A stretch of 12,109 bases of DNA from JBFWQM01 sp050249455 (lineage in GTDB: Bacteria; Pseudomonadota; Alphaproteobacteria; MPNO01; VGEU01). The stretch is from contig JBFWQM010000173.1 in the NCBI GenBank assembly GCA_050249455.1, positions 1-12,109 on the forward strand, in the 5' to 3' direction. Position numbers and translations under genes: made by a program. The notes under the pieces are model-generated. The model had not been told where the DNA came from and did not search any database. It was given only the letters and a program-made list of their open reading frames with translations. Every line of letters starts with the position of its first letter. The first letter of the stretch is position 1. Below are positions 1-6,886 of this stretch, in pieces.

Positions 1-1082
1 CCACCACCTCGATCGTCGCCGCGGTGCTGGAGGCGGCGCAGTACGACCCCACCGTGATCAACGGCGGCATCATCAACGCCTACGGCACCAACACCCGGCT
101 GGGCGCCGGCGACTGGATCGTGGTGGAGGCCGACGAGTCGGACGGCTCGTTCGTCAAGCTGCCGGCGACCGTGGCGGTGGTCACCAACATCGACCCCGAG
201 CACCTCGACTTCTACGGCGACTTCGACAAGGAGCGCGAGGCGTTCGTCTCGTTCATCGAGAACATCCCGTTCTACGGCTTCGCCGCGATGTGCATCGACC
301 ACCCGGAGGTGCAGGCGATCATCCCGCGCGTCTCCGACCGCCGCATCGTCACCTACGGCACCAGCCCGCAGGCCGACGTGCGATGCATCAACGTGACGGT
401 GGAGCGCGGCCGGTCGCGCTTCGACGTCGTGATCACCGACCGCACCAGCCACGAGACGCGCACCATCGCCGCGCTGGAGCTGCCGATGGTCGGCGTCCAC
501 AACGTCCTCAACGCGCTCGCTGCGGTTGCGATCGCCAACGAGATGGGGATCGACGACGCGGTGATCCGCCGCGGCCTGGCCGGGTTCGCCGGCGTCAAAC
601 GCCGCTTCACCAAGACCGGCGAGCACAACGGCGTGACCGTGATCGACGACTACGGCCACCACCCGGTGGAGATCGCCGCTGTGCTGGCGGCGGCGCGCGC
701 CAATACAGACCGCAACGTCATCGCCGTGGTCCAGCCGCACCGCTTCAGCCGGCTGCACGACCTGTTCGAGGGCTTCTGCACCTGCTTCAACGATGCCGAC
801 ACGGTGATCGTGGCCGACGTCTATCCCGCCGGGGAGGAGCCGATCCCCGGCGTCGACCGCAACGCGCTGGTCGAGGGCCTGCGCGCCCGCGGCCACCGCA
901 ACGTGGTGGCGCTGTCCGGGCCCGACGCCCTGGCCAGCCTGATCGCAGGCATCGCGCAGCCGGGCGACTTCGTGGTCTGCCTCGGCGCCGGCTCGGTCAC
1001 CAACTGGGCGGCCGCGCTGCCGGGCGAGCTCGCGCGCCTGCAGCCCGCGCCGCCGCGCGCCCGCACGGGGGCGACGCAATGA
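1..1082 (+). CDS. murC: UDP-N-acetylmuramate--L-alanine ligase (MurC), 5' partial
   Basis: Cytoplasmic Mur ligase that uses ATP to join L-alanine to UDP-MurNAc, the first amino acid of the peptidoglycan stem. The left part is outside the window; reading begins at base 3 and 359 residues are visible. The first visible residues (TTSIVAAV) fit the tail of the GKTTTTS P-loop, so the missing part is the UDP-binding domain and most of the P-loop. Visible motifs in order: EADESDGSF, TNIDPEHLDFY (typical of MurC among Mur ligases), GVHNVLNALAA, GVKRRF, DDYGHHPVEI, QPHRFSR and YPAGEEPI, covering the ATP-binding and C-terminal ligase domains. The stop TGA (1080-1082) overlaps the murB start in ATGA, so the two are probably translationally coupled. 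Identity is secure; only the 5' end is unknown. Confidence 0.97.
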   Translation, partial: TTSIVAAVLEAAQYDPTVINGGIINAYGTNTRLGAGDWIVVEADESDGSFVKLPATVAVVTNIDPEHLDFYGDFDKEREAFVSFIENIPFYGFAAMCIDHPEVQAIIPRVSDRRIVTYGTSPQADVRCINVTVERGRSRFDVVITDRTSHETRTIAALELPMVGVHNVLNALAAVAIANEMGIDDAVIRRGLAGFAGVKRRFTKTGEHNGVTVIDDYGHHPVEIAAVLAAARANTDRNVIAVVQPHRFSRLHDLFEGFCTCFNDADTVIVADVYPAGEEPIPGVDRNALVEGLRARGHRNVVALSGPDALASLIAGIAQPGDFVVCLGAGSVTNWAAALPGELARLQPAPPRARTGATQ

Positions 1083-2014
1083 TGACGGCGCGCAAGCAGA
1101 GCGGCCTGATCGCGCACCTGCCGCCCGTCCGCGGCCGGCTGACCGCGAACGCGCCGATGGAAGGCCTGACGTGGTTCCGCATCGGCGGACCGGCGGAGGT
1201 GCTGTTCGTGCCCGCCGACACCGCCGACCTCGCGGGTTTCCTCGCCGCGCGGCCCGCCGACGTGCCGGTGATGGTGGTCGGCTTCGGGTCGAACCTTCTG
1301 GTCCGCGACGGCGGCATCCCGGGCATCGTCATCCGGCTCGGCCGCGGCTTCGCCGGCATCGCGATCGACGGCATGACGGTCACGGCGGGCGGCGCGGCGA
1401 TGGACGCCAACGTCGCCAATGCGGCGCGCGACGCGGGCGTGGCCGGCCTGGAGTTCCTGTGCGGCATCCCCGGCACCATCGGCGGCAGCCTGCGGATGAA
1501 CGCCGGCGCCTACGGGCGCGAAATGAAGGACGTGGTGGTCGCCGCCACCACCGTCGATCTCGCCGGCACGGTGCGCCGCCACGCGCTCGACGAGCTCGGC
1601 TACACCTACCGCGCCAGCGCGCTGCCCGACGACCGCATCTTCGTCGAGGGCGTGTTCGCCGGCACGCCGGGGGAGCGCGACGCGATCGCCCGGCGCATGA
1701 CCTCGATCGCCACGGTGCGGCGCGAGAGCCAGCCGATCCAGTCGCGCACCGGCGGCTCGACGTTCAAGAACCCGCCCGGCCACCGGGCGTGGGAGCTGAT
1801 CGATGCCGCCGGCTGCCGCGGCCTGACCATGGGCGGCGCCAAGGTGTCGGAGCTGCACTGCAACTTCCTGATCAACACCGGCGCCGCGTCCGCCGCCGAC
1901 CTCGAAGGCCTGGGCGAGGCGGTGCGCCGGCGGGTGTTCGACCACAGCGGCATCATGCTGGAGTGGGAAATCCGCCGCATCGGCGTGCCGCGCGGCGCGG
2001 AGGGCGCGCCATGA
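1079..2014 (+). CDS. murB: UDP-N-acetylenolpyruvoylglucosamine reductase (MurB)
   Basis: Cytoplasmic FAD enzyme that reduces UDP-GlcNAc-enolpyruvate with NADPH to UDP-MurNAc, the substrate of the preceding MurC. 311 residues, close to the shorter (type II) MurB class rather than the roughly 340-residue E. coli type. Visible motifs: TWFRIGGPAE (31-40) and GFGSNLLVRDGG (68-79) in the FAD domain, GIPGTIGGSLRMNAGAYG (129-146), the YTYRAS arginine motif (175-180), the catalytic-serine motif GGSTFKNP (225-232) and a C-terminal LEWEI with the expected acid. The start at 1079 is the first of two consecutive ATGs and overlaps the murC stop as ATGA; GGGG at 1067-1070 lies about 8 bases upstream. The frame stays open further upstream inside murC, but that extension is an artefact of GC-rich sequence. 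A start at the second ATG (1082) cannot be excluded. Confidence 0.96.
   Translation: MMTARKQSGLIAHLPPVRGRLTANAPMEGLTWFRIGGPAEVLFVPADTADLAGFLAARPADVPVMVVGFGSNLLVRDGGIPGIVIRLGRGFAGIAIDGMTVTAGGAAMDANVANAARDAGVAGLEFLCGIPGTIGGSLRMNAGAYGREMKDVVVAATTVDLAGTVRRHALDELGYTYRASALPDDRIFVEGVFAGTPGERDAIARRMTSIATVRRESQPIQSRTGGSTFKNPPGHRAWELIDAAGCRGLTMGGAKVSELHCNFLINTGAASAADLEGLGEAVRRRVFDHSGIMLEWEIRRIGVPRGAEGAP
1999..2004 (+). promoter_or_regulatory. Ribosome binding site of ddl
   Basis: GGAGGG ends six bases before the ddl ATG at 2011, inside the last codons of murB. It is one of the strongest Shine-Dalgarno sequences in the window and supports the ATGA-overlap start, so ddl need not depend only on ribosomes finishing murB. 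Confidence 0.7.
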
Positions 2015-2931
2015 CCAGGCGTGTCGCCGTGCTGATGGGCGGCTGGTCGTCCGAGCGCGAGGTGTCGCTGGTCAGCGGCAAGGCGGTGACCGACGCACTC
2101 AACGGCGCCGGCTACGCCGCGACCGTGATCGACGTCGACCGCGACCTCGCCGGACTGGTGCGGGCGCTGACGCCGCGCCCCGACGCCGTGTTCAACGCGC
2201 TGCACGGCCGCTACGGCGAGGACGGCTGCATCCAGGGCGTGCTGGAGATCCTCGGGATCCCCTATACCCATTCGGGCGTCGTCGCCTCGGCCATCGCGAT
2301 GGACAAGCCGATGGCCAAGCGGCTGTTCGCCGACGCCGGCCTGCCCTGCGCGCCGCATCTGGTCGCCCGCCGGTCGGACGTGATGGCGCACGACCCGATG
2401 CCGCGGCCCTACGTCGTCAAGCCGCCCAACGAAGGCTCCAGCGTCGGCGTCCACATCGTGCGCGAAGGCAGCAACCTGCCGCCGATGGATCCGGGCGACG
2501 CCGCGCTGGGCGAACTGGTGATGGTGGAGAAGTACGTGCCCGGCCGCGAGATCACCGTCGCGGTGATGGGCGACCGCGCGCTGGGCGCCACCGAGATCGT
2601 GCCGCGCGCCGGCTTCTACGACTATCGCGCCAAGTACACCGAGGGGCGCGCCGACCACATCGTGCCGGCGCCGATCCATGGCAAGGCCTACGACGCGGCG
2701 CTGGCGTACGCGCTTGCCGCCCACCGGACGCTCGGCTGCCGCGGCGTCAGCCGCACCGACATGCGCTACGACGACACCGGCGGCGAGCCGGGGAGCCTTT
2801 ATATCCTGGAGGTCAACACCCAGCCCGGCATGACGCCGCTGTCGCTGGTACCGGAGATCGCCGCGCACGCCGGCATCTCCTTCGCCGACCTCGTGGCCTG
2901 GATGGTGGAGAACGCCGCATGCGGTGGATGA
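2011..2931 (+). CDS. ddl: D-alanine--D-alanine ligase
   Basis: ATP-grasp enzyme that joins two D-alanines, giving the dipeptide later added by MurF to the peptidoglycan precursor. 306 residues, the same size as E. coli DdlB. Motifs: GGWSSEREVSL (10-20, with Glu15 at the position of the DdlB catalytic glutamate), LHGRYGEDG (64-72), MDKPMAKRLF (97-106), KPPNEGSSVG (137-146, serine loop), GFYDYRAKY (201-209, active-site tyrosine loop) and ILEVNTQPGMTPLSLVP (265-281), whose Glu267 and Asn269 are expected metal ligands together with Asp250. The VNTQPGM form differs slightly from enterobacterial ANTSPGM but keeps the ligands. The ATG overlaps the murB stop by ATGA, and GGAGGG at 1999-2004, six bases upstream, is a strong ribosome binding site. 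Confidence 0.97.
   Translation: MTRRVAVLMGGWSSEREVSLVSGKAVTDALNGAGYAATVIDVDRDLAGLVRALTPRPDAVFNALHGRYGEDGCIQGVLEILGIPYTHSGVVASAIAMDKPMAKRLFADAGLPCAPHLVARRSDVMAHDPMPRPYVVKPPNEGSSVGVHIVREGSNLPPMDPGDAALGELVMVEKYVPGREITVAVMGDRALGATEIVPRAGFYDYRAKYTEGRADHIVPAPIHGKAYDAALAYALAAHRTLGCRGVSRTDMRYDDTGGEPGSLYILEVNTQPGMTPLSLVPEIAAHAGISFADLVAWMVENAACGG
2905..2910 (+). promoter_or_regulatory. Ribosome binding site of ftsQ (decides start)
   Basis: GTGGAG lies eight bases before ATG 2919 but 17 bases before the alternative ATG 2928. The spacing favours 2919 as the ftsQ start even though 2928 would reproduce the ATGA overlap seen at other junctions. Confidence 0.55.
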
Positions 2932-3794
2932 GCGGCGGCGCCAAGCCGGGCGCGCGTTCGCGCAACAAGCGCGACCGCGCCGCTGCGCTGGCGCGCGAGC
3001 GGGCGATGGCGCTGCGCCTGCGGCCGCTGATGCGGGCGGGTGCCGCGGCCGGCGTCCTTGCGGCGGCGATCGGCGGGCCGTTCTGGCTGTGGCAGTCGGG
3101 CTGGGCCGCGCACCTCGCGGACCACGGGATGGAGGTCGCGCTGGGCGCGACGGCCGGGCTCGGCCTGTCGGTGCAGGAGGTCCTGCTGGAAGGCCGCGCC
3201 AACACCGCGCGCGACGAGCTGATGGCGGCGGTCGCGGTCAAGCGTGGCGAGCCGCTGCTCGGCTTCGACATCGGCGCGATGCGCCGGCGCATCGAGGCAG
3301 TGCCGTGGGTCCATACCGCCATCGTCGAGCGGCGGCTGCCGGACATGCTCTACATCCGCATCGTCGAGCGGGTGCCGATGGCGCTGTGGCAGCGGGACGG
3401 CAGGCTGATGCTGGTCGACCGCGACGGCATGGTGCTGGCCGACGACAACCTCGGCCGCTACCGCAACCTGCTGCTGGTGATTGGCGAGGACGCGCCGCGC
3501 GAGGTGCCGCGGCTCCTGCGCGTGCTCGCGACCCAGCCGGCGATGCAGAAGCGCGTCGTCGCCGCGACGCGGATCGGCGCGCGGCGCTGGAACCTCCGGC
3601 TCGACAACGGGGTCGACGTCAGCCTGCCCGAGGGCGACCCGTTCGTGGCGTGGACGCGGCTCGCCGAATACGAGCGCCAGCACAAGCTGTCGGAGCGCGG
3701 GATCACCGCGATCGACCTGCGCCTGCCGGACCGGGTGACGGTGCGGCCGCGCGACGAGGTGCGCAGCCAGCGCAAGGGCGGCAAGGATGCGTGA
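2919..3794 (+). CDS. ftsQ: Cell division protein FtsQ
   Basis: Bitopic inner-membrane divisome protein that, in the known family, links early Z-ring proteins to FtsB/FtsL and the septal wall synthase. 291 residues. Layout: a basic cytoplasmic N-terminus (about 1-38, rich in Arg/Lys), one hydrophobic segment (about 39-58, GAAAGVLAAAIGGPFWLW), a POTRA domain (about 82-151, including VPWVHTAIVERRLPDMLYIRIVERVP) and the periplasmic FtsQ domain with MLVDRDGMVLADD (164-176) and AWTRLAEYERQ (244-254). The start at 2919 overlaps ddl by 13 bases and is preceded by GTGGAG at 2905-2910 with an 8-base spacer. A second ATG at 2928 would give a 4-base ATGA overlap like its neighbours but sits 17 bases from that site, so 2919 is preferred. 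The two forms differ by only three residues. Confidence 0.94.
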   Translation: MRWMSGGAKPGARSRNKRDRAAALARERAMALRLRPLMRAGAAAGVLAAAIGGPFWLWQSGWAAHLADHGMEVALGATAGLGLSVQEVLLEGRANTARDELMAAVAVKRGEPLLGFDIGAMRRRIEAVPWVHTAIVERRLPDMLYIRIVERVPMALWQRDGRLMLVDRDGMVLADDNLGRYRNLLLVIGEDAPREVPRLLRVLATQPAMQKRVVAATRIGARRWNLRLDNGVDVSLPEGDPFVAWTRLAEYERQHKLSERGITAIDLRLPDRVTVRPRDEVRSQRKGGKDA

Positions 3795-3820
3795 CATTCG
3801 AACGATTCGGCCGGACCGGC

Positions 3821-5083
3821 ATGCTTGGGAGTAAGGGAAAAGTGTCGAAGACGCGCTCCGGCCTGATCGCGGCGCTGGACATCGGATCGTCCAAGGTCTC
3901 GTGCTTCATCGGCCACGCCAATGCCGACGGCGGCATCCGCGTGACCGGCATCGGCCACCACGCCGCCGCCGGGGTGCGCGGCGGGGTGATCGTGGACATG
4001 GACGCCGCGCAGGCGGCGATCCTGACCGCGGTCAACGCCGCCGAGCAGCGCTCGGGCGAACGGGTGCGCGAGGCGGTGGTCAACCTGTCGGGCGGCAAGC
4101 CGTCGTCGAAGACCGTCGCCGTGGAGGTCTCGATCGCTGGCCACGAAGTGGCCGAGGCCGACCTGCGCCGCGTCGTCGGCTACGGCTACAACACCAAGAT
4201 CCCGCCGGACCGCGAGCTGATCCACTGCTTCCCGGTCGGCTACTCGATCGATGCCGCCCGCGGCATCCGCGACCCGCGCGGCATGTTCGGCGAGAAGCTG
4301 GGCGTGGACATGCACCTGGTGACCGCCGGCGCCGGCACCCTGCGAAACCTCGCGACCTGCATCGGCCGCTGCCACCTCGACATCGAGACGGTGGTGGTCG
4401 CGCCCTATGCGTCCGGGCTCGCCTGCCTGGTGGAGGACGAGAAGGAGCTCGGCGTCACCGTGATCGACATGGGCGGCGGCACCACGACCATCGCGGTGTT
4501 CCACGACCGCAACCTGGTCTACACCGACAGCGTGCCGATCGGCGGCGAGCACGTCAGCCGCGACGTCGCCCGCGGGCTGTCCACCACGATGGCGCATGCG
4601 GAGCGGATGAAGACTCTCTACGGCAGCGCCATCCCGTCGGCCGCCGACGAGCAGGAGATCATCGACGTCCCGCTGATCGGCGAGGAGACCCACGGCCAGC
4701 CCAACCACGTGCCGCGCTCGATGCTGGTCAGCATCATCCGGCCACGGCTGGAGGAGACCTTCGAGCTGGTGCGCAACCGGCTCGACGATTCCGGCGCCAG
4801 CGCGGTCGCCGGGCGGCGGCTGGTGCTCACCGGCGGCGCGTGCCAGCTGCAGGGCGTGCGCGAGCTCGCCGCGCTGATCCTGGAGAAGCAGGTCCGGATC
4901 GGCCGGCCGATGCGCATCAACGGGCTGGCGGAGGCGACCAGCGGCCCGGCGTTCTCGACCTGCGCCGGATTGCTTCGCTATGCGATCGAGAAGAGCGACG
5001 AGCCGTGGAGCACGGCCGCCGCGCAAGAAAATCCGCCCGGAATCTTCGGACGAATCAGCCAATGGCTGAATGACAATTTATGA
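3821..5083 (+). CDS. ftsA: Cell division protein FtsA
   Basis: Actin-fold, ATP-binding protein that tethers FtsZ filaments to the inner face of the membrane and recruits later divisome proteins. 420 residues from this start, matching the usual family length. Motifs: LDIGSSK (19-25, phosphate-1), VIDMGGGTTTIAVF (214-227, phosphate-2), SVPIGGEHVSRDVA (237-250), the SHS2/1C region between about 95 and 175, and LTGGACQLQGV (336-346, adenosine motif). The last residues, GIFGRISQWLNDNL, form the expected amphipathic membrane-targeting helix. The start is not certain. ATG 3821 has a weak GGA five bases upstream. GTG 3842 has GGGAG (3827-3831) ten bases upstream and would give a 413-residue protein starting VSKTRSGLIAALDIG. 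GTG 3791 overlaps the ftsQ stop as GTGA. None of the options touches a known functional motif. Confidence 0.95.
   Translation: MLGSKGKVSKTRSGLIAALDIGSSKVSCFIGHANADGGIRVTGIGHHAAAGVRGGVIVDMDAAQAAILTAVNAAEQRSGERVREAVVNLSGGKPSSKTVAVEVSIAGHEVAEADLRRVVGYGYNTKIPPDRELIHCFPVGYSIDAARGIRDPRGMFGEKLGVDMHLVTAGAGTLRNLATCIGRCHLDIETVVVAPYASGLACLVEDEKELGVTVIDMGGGTTTIAVFHDRNLVYTDSVPIGGEHVSRDVARGLSTTMAHAERMKTLYGSAIPSAADEQEIIDVPLIGEETHGQPNHVPRSMLVSIIRPRLEETFELVRNRLDDSGASAVAGRRLVLTGGACQLQGVRELAALILEKQVRIGRPMRINGLAEATSGPAFSTCAGLLRYAIEKSDEPWSTAAAQENPPGIFGRISQWLNDNL
3827..3837 (+). promoter_or_regulatory. Purine-rich Shine-Dalgarno-like stretch near the ftsA start
   Basis: GGGAG (3827-3831) followed by AAGGG (3833-3837) lies just before GTG 3842 and inside the reading frame if translation starts at ATG 3821. 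It is the best ribosome-binding match in the ftsQ-ftsA junction and is the main reason to consider GTG 3842 as the real ftsA start. Confidence 0.4.
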
Positions 5084-5084
5084 T

Positions 5085-5102
5085 GCGCCGCAGAGGCGGC
5101 GC
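5085..5102 (+). promoter_or_regulatory. Perfect GC hairpin between ftsA and ftsZ
   Basis: GCGCCGC (5085-5091) and GCGGCGC (5096-5102) are exact inverted repeats around the tetraloop AGAG, starting one base after the ftsA stop. No T-run follows, so it is not a standard intrinsic terminator. It could slow or partly terminate transcription, protect an mRNA end, or separate ftsA from ftsZ expression. The structure is seen; the role is inferred. Confidence 0.5.
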
Positions 5103-5113
5103 TGACCCGGTCA
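5103..5113 (+). promoter_or_regulatory. 11-base dyad adjoining the ftsA-ftsZ hairpin
   Basis: TGACC-C-GGTCA is a perfect dyad with a single central base. It directly abuts the preceding hairpin and ends 15 bases before the ftsZ ribosome binding site. The geometry suits a DNA operator half-site pair more than an RNA stem. No regulator is known from this sequence. Confidence 0.3.
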
Positions 5114-5128
5114 GTGCGATCAGGAATT

Positions 5129-5133
5129 GGAGG
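5129..5133 (+). promoter_or_regulatory. Strong ribosome binding site of ftsZ
   Basis: GGAGG is placed six bases before ATG 5140. Unlike the overlapping genes upstream, ftsZ has its own leader and a near-consensus site, in keeping with the known need for many more FtsZ than FtsA molecules per cell. Confidence 0.75.
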
Positions 5134-5139
5134 CCATAG

Positions 5140-6834
5140 ATGTCGATCAACCTCAGCGTCCCGTCGACGGAATACCAGCTCACGCCGCGAATCACGGTCA
5201 TCGGCGTCGGCGGCGCCGGCGGCAACGCGGTGAACAACATGATCCGCTCCGGCCTGGAAGGCGTGGACTTCCTGGTCGCCAACACCGACGCCCAGGCGAT
5301 CGCCCAGTCGATCGCGCCGCGGCGCATCCAGCTCGGCCGCAACATCACCCACGGGCTGGGCGCCGGCGCCCGCCCCGACGTCGGCCGCGCCGCCGCCGAG
5401 GAGGCGATGGAGGACCTGATCGAGAACCTGCGCGACGCGCACATGATCTTCGTGACCGCCGGCATGGGCGGCGGCACGGGGACGGGCGCGGCGCCGGTGA
5501 TCGCCCGGATCGCCCGCGAGCACGGCATCCTGACCGTCGGCGTGGTGACCAAGCCGTTCCAGTTCGAGGGCAACCATCGCCTGCGGCTGGCCGAGGCCGG
5601 GATCGAGGAGATGCAGCAGTATGTCGATACGCTGATCGTCATCCCGAACCAGAACCTGTTCCGCATCGCCAACGAGAAGACGACGTTCGCCGACGCCTTC
5701 GCGATGGCCGACGAGGTGCTGTATTCCGGCGTGCGCGGGGTGACCGACCTGATGGTGGTGCCCGGCCTGATCAACCTCGACTTCGCCGACATCCGCACCG
5801 TGATGAGCGAGATGGGCAAGGCGATGATGGGCACCGGCGAGGCCGAGGGCGAGGACCGCGCGCGGCGCGCCGCCGAGGCCGCGATCTCCAACCCGCTGCT
5901 CGACGAGGTGTCGATGAAGGGCGCCCGCGGCGTCCTGATCAACATCACCGGCGGCGGCGACCTGACCCTGTTCGAGGTCGACGAGGCGGCCAACCGGATC
6001 GGCGAGGAAGTGGCGCCGGACGCCAACATCATCTTCGGCTCGACCCTCGACCCGTCGATCGACGGCAAGATCCGGGTGTCGGTGGTCGCCACCGGCATCG
6101 ACGCGGTGGCCCAGGTGCAGCCCAAGCCGGTGATCCGCGTCGTCTCGCAGAACCCCGCCAAGCCCTATGTCGTCGCCGACAAGGGCCGCGTGGCGGAGCC
6201 GCCGCTGGCTGCCGAGCCGCCGCAGGTCGTCGCCGAGGCGGCGGAAGAGACGGCGACCGTCGCCACCGGCACCGGCCCGATGGTGCATGTCGGCCCGATC
6301 GGCCAGCCGGCGGCGCCGCGCGTGCCGACAGCGGAGCGCCATGCCTCCCCGGCCGGCGGCGACGTCTTCATCCCGCCCGAGCCGGTCAACCCCAAGGTGG
6401 CCGCCGAGCCGGCGCGGGTCGATCCGTTCAAGGCGGCCGAGATGATGAACCCGGTGAACGCGCCGGCCGCCCCGGCGCCGCGGCCGCCCCGGCGCGGCAC
6501 GGTCGGCACCATCTTCCAGCGCATGACCGGCAGCCTGAAGTCGCCCGCGCCCGCGCCCGCCGCCCCGGCGGCGGCCGAGCCGGAGGTGGCGCGGCCCAGC
6601 ACCGTCCAGCGCGCCGCGCCCGCGGTCCCGCCGCCCGTCCCGGCGGCGCCGCCGGCCCCGCCGCAGGCGGCCGCCCCGGCGCCGGCGGCCCCGGCGCCGC
6701 GCGCGGCGCAGCCGCGGCCGAGCGCGGAACAGGCGCGCCTGGAAGGCGTTGATCCGCAGGACCGGCTGCCGTCGTCGCGCAGCGAGGAGGACTTGCTCGA
6801 TATCCCCGCCTTCCTGCGGCGTCAGGCCAACTGA
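5140..6834 (+). CDS. ftsZ: Cell division protein FtsZ
   Basis: Tubulin-like GTPase that polymerises at mid-cell to form the Z-ring and recruit the divisome. 564 residues, much longer than the 383 of E. coli, because of its linker. The globular core spans about residues 14-322: IGVGGAGGNAVNNM (21-34), NTDAQAL-like NTDAQAI (48-54), the tubulin signature GGGTGTG (110-116), PNQNLFRI (169-176) and the synergy loop with NLDFADIRTVM (212-222). About 323-550 is an Ala/Pro-rich, probably disordered linker interrupted by less biased islands: GGDVFIPPEP (406-415), DPFKAAEMMNP (428-438) and RRGTVGTIFQRMTGSL (451-466). The C-terminal peptide DLLDIPAFLRRQAN (551-564) is the expected binding site for FtsA and other partners, in a form typical of alphaproteobacteria. 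The start is fixed by GGAGG at 5129-5133 and by the MSINLSVP N-terminus. Confidence 0.98.
   Translation: MSINLSVPSTEYQLTPRITVIGVGGAGGNAVNNMIRSGLEGVDFLVANTDAQAIAQSIAPRRIQLGRNITHGLGAGARPDVGRAAAEEAMEDLIENLRDAHMIFVTAGMGGGTGTGAAPVIARIAREHGILTVGVVTKPFQFEGNHRLRLAEAGIEEMQQYVDTLIVIPNQNLFRIANEKTTFADAFAMADEVLYSGVRGVTDLMVVPGLINLDFADIRTVMSEMGKAMMGTGEAEGEDRARRAAEAAISNPLLDEVSMKGARGVLINITGGGDLTLFEVDEAANRIGEEVAPDANIIFGSTLDPSIDGKIRVSVVATGIDAVAQVQPKPVIRVVSQNPAKPYVVADKGRVAEPPLAAEPPQVVAEAAEETATVATGTGPMVHVGPIGQPAAPRVPTAERHASPAGGDVFIPPEPVNPKVAAEPARVDPFKAAEMMNPVNAPAAPAPRPPRRGTVGTIFQRMTGSLKSPAPAPAAPAAAEPEVARPSTVQRAAPAVPPPVPAAPPAPPQAAAPAPAAPAPRAAQPRPSAEQARLEGVDPQDRLPSSRSEEDLLDIPAFLRRQAN
6540..6700 (+). repeat. Low-complexity GC repeats coding the FtsZ Ala/Pro linker
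   Basis: The DNA coding FtsZ residues around 468-520 is built of short GC repeats that translate to AP/APA runs. The 11-base unit GCCCCGGCGCC occurs at 6673-6683 and again at 6688-6698, 15 bases apart and in the same frame, and another copy lies at 6469-6479. Such tracts can expand or shrink in units of three bases without breaking the frame, which fits a linker that varies in length. Confidence 0.55.
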
Positions 6835-6847
6835 CAGCCTTAGGTCA

Positions 6848-6880
6848 CTGGCAGGGCGTAACATTCTGTAACAATGTGTG
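6848..6880 (+). promoter_or_regulatory. AT-rich repeat/dyad island after ftsZ, possible promoter or operator
   Basis: In a GC-rich setting this is a clearly AT-richer island. GTAACA occurs at 6858-6863 and 6868-6873, exactly ten bases apart, one helical turn. Overlapping it, ACATT (6861-6865) and AATGT (6873-6877) form a dyad with a 7-base centre. CTGGCA (6848-6853) and AACAAT (6870-6875), 16 bases apart, each match four of six consensus -35/-10 bases. It may be an lpxC promoter with an operator; the promoter call is weak. Confidence 0.3.
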
Positions 6881-6886
6881 ATTTGT

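Noticed and set aside
290..1078. Open frame extending murB upstream through murC (and comparable upstream extensions of ddl and ftsA)
   Set aside because: The extension is Arg/Pro-rich and has no homology to MurB; the real start at 1079 has the ATGA overlap and a typical N-terminus.
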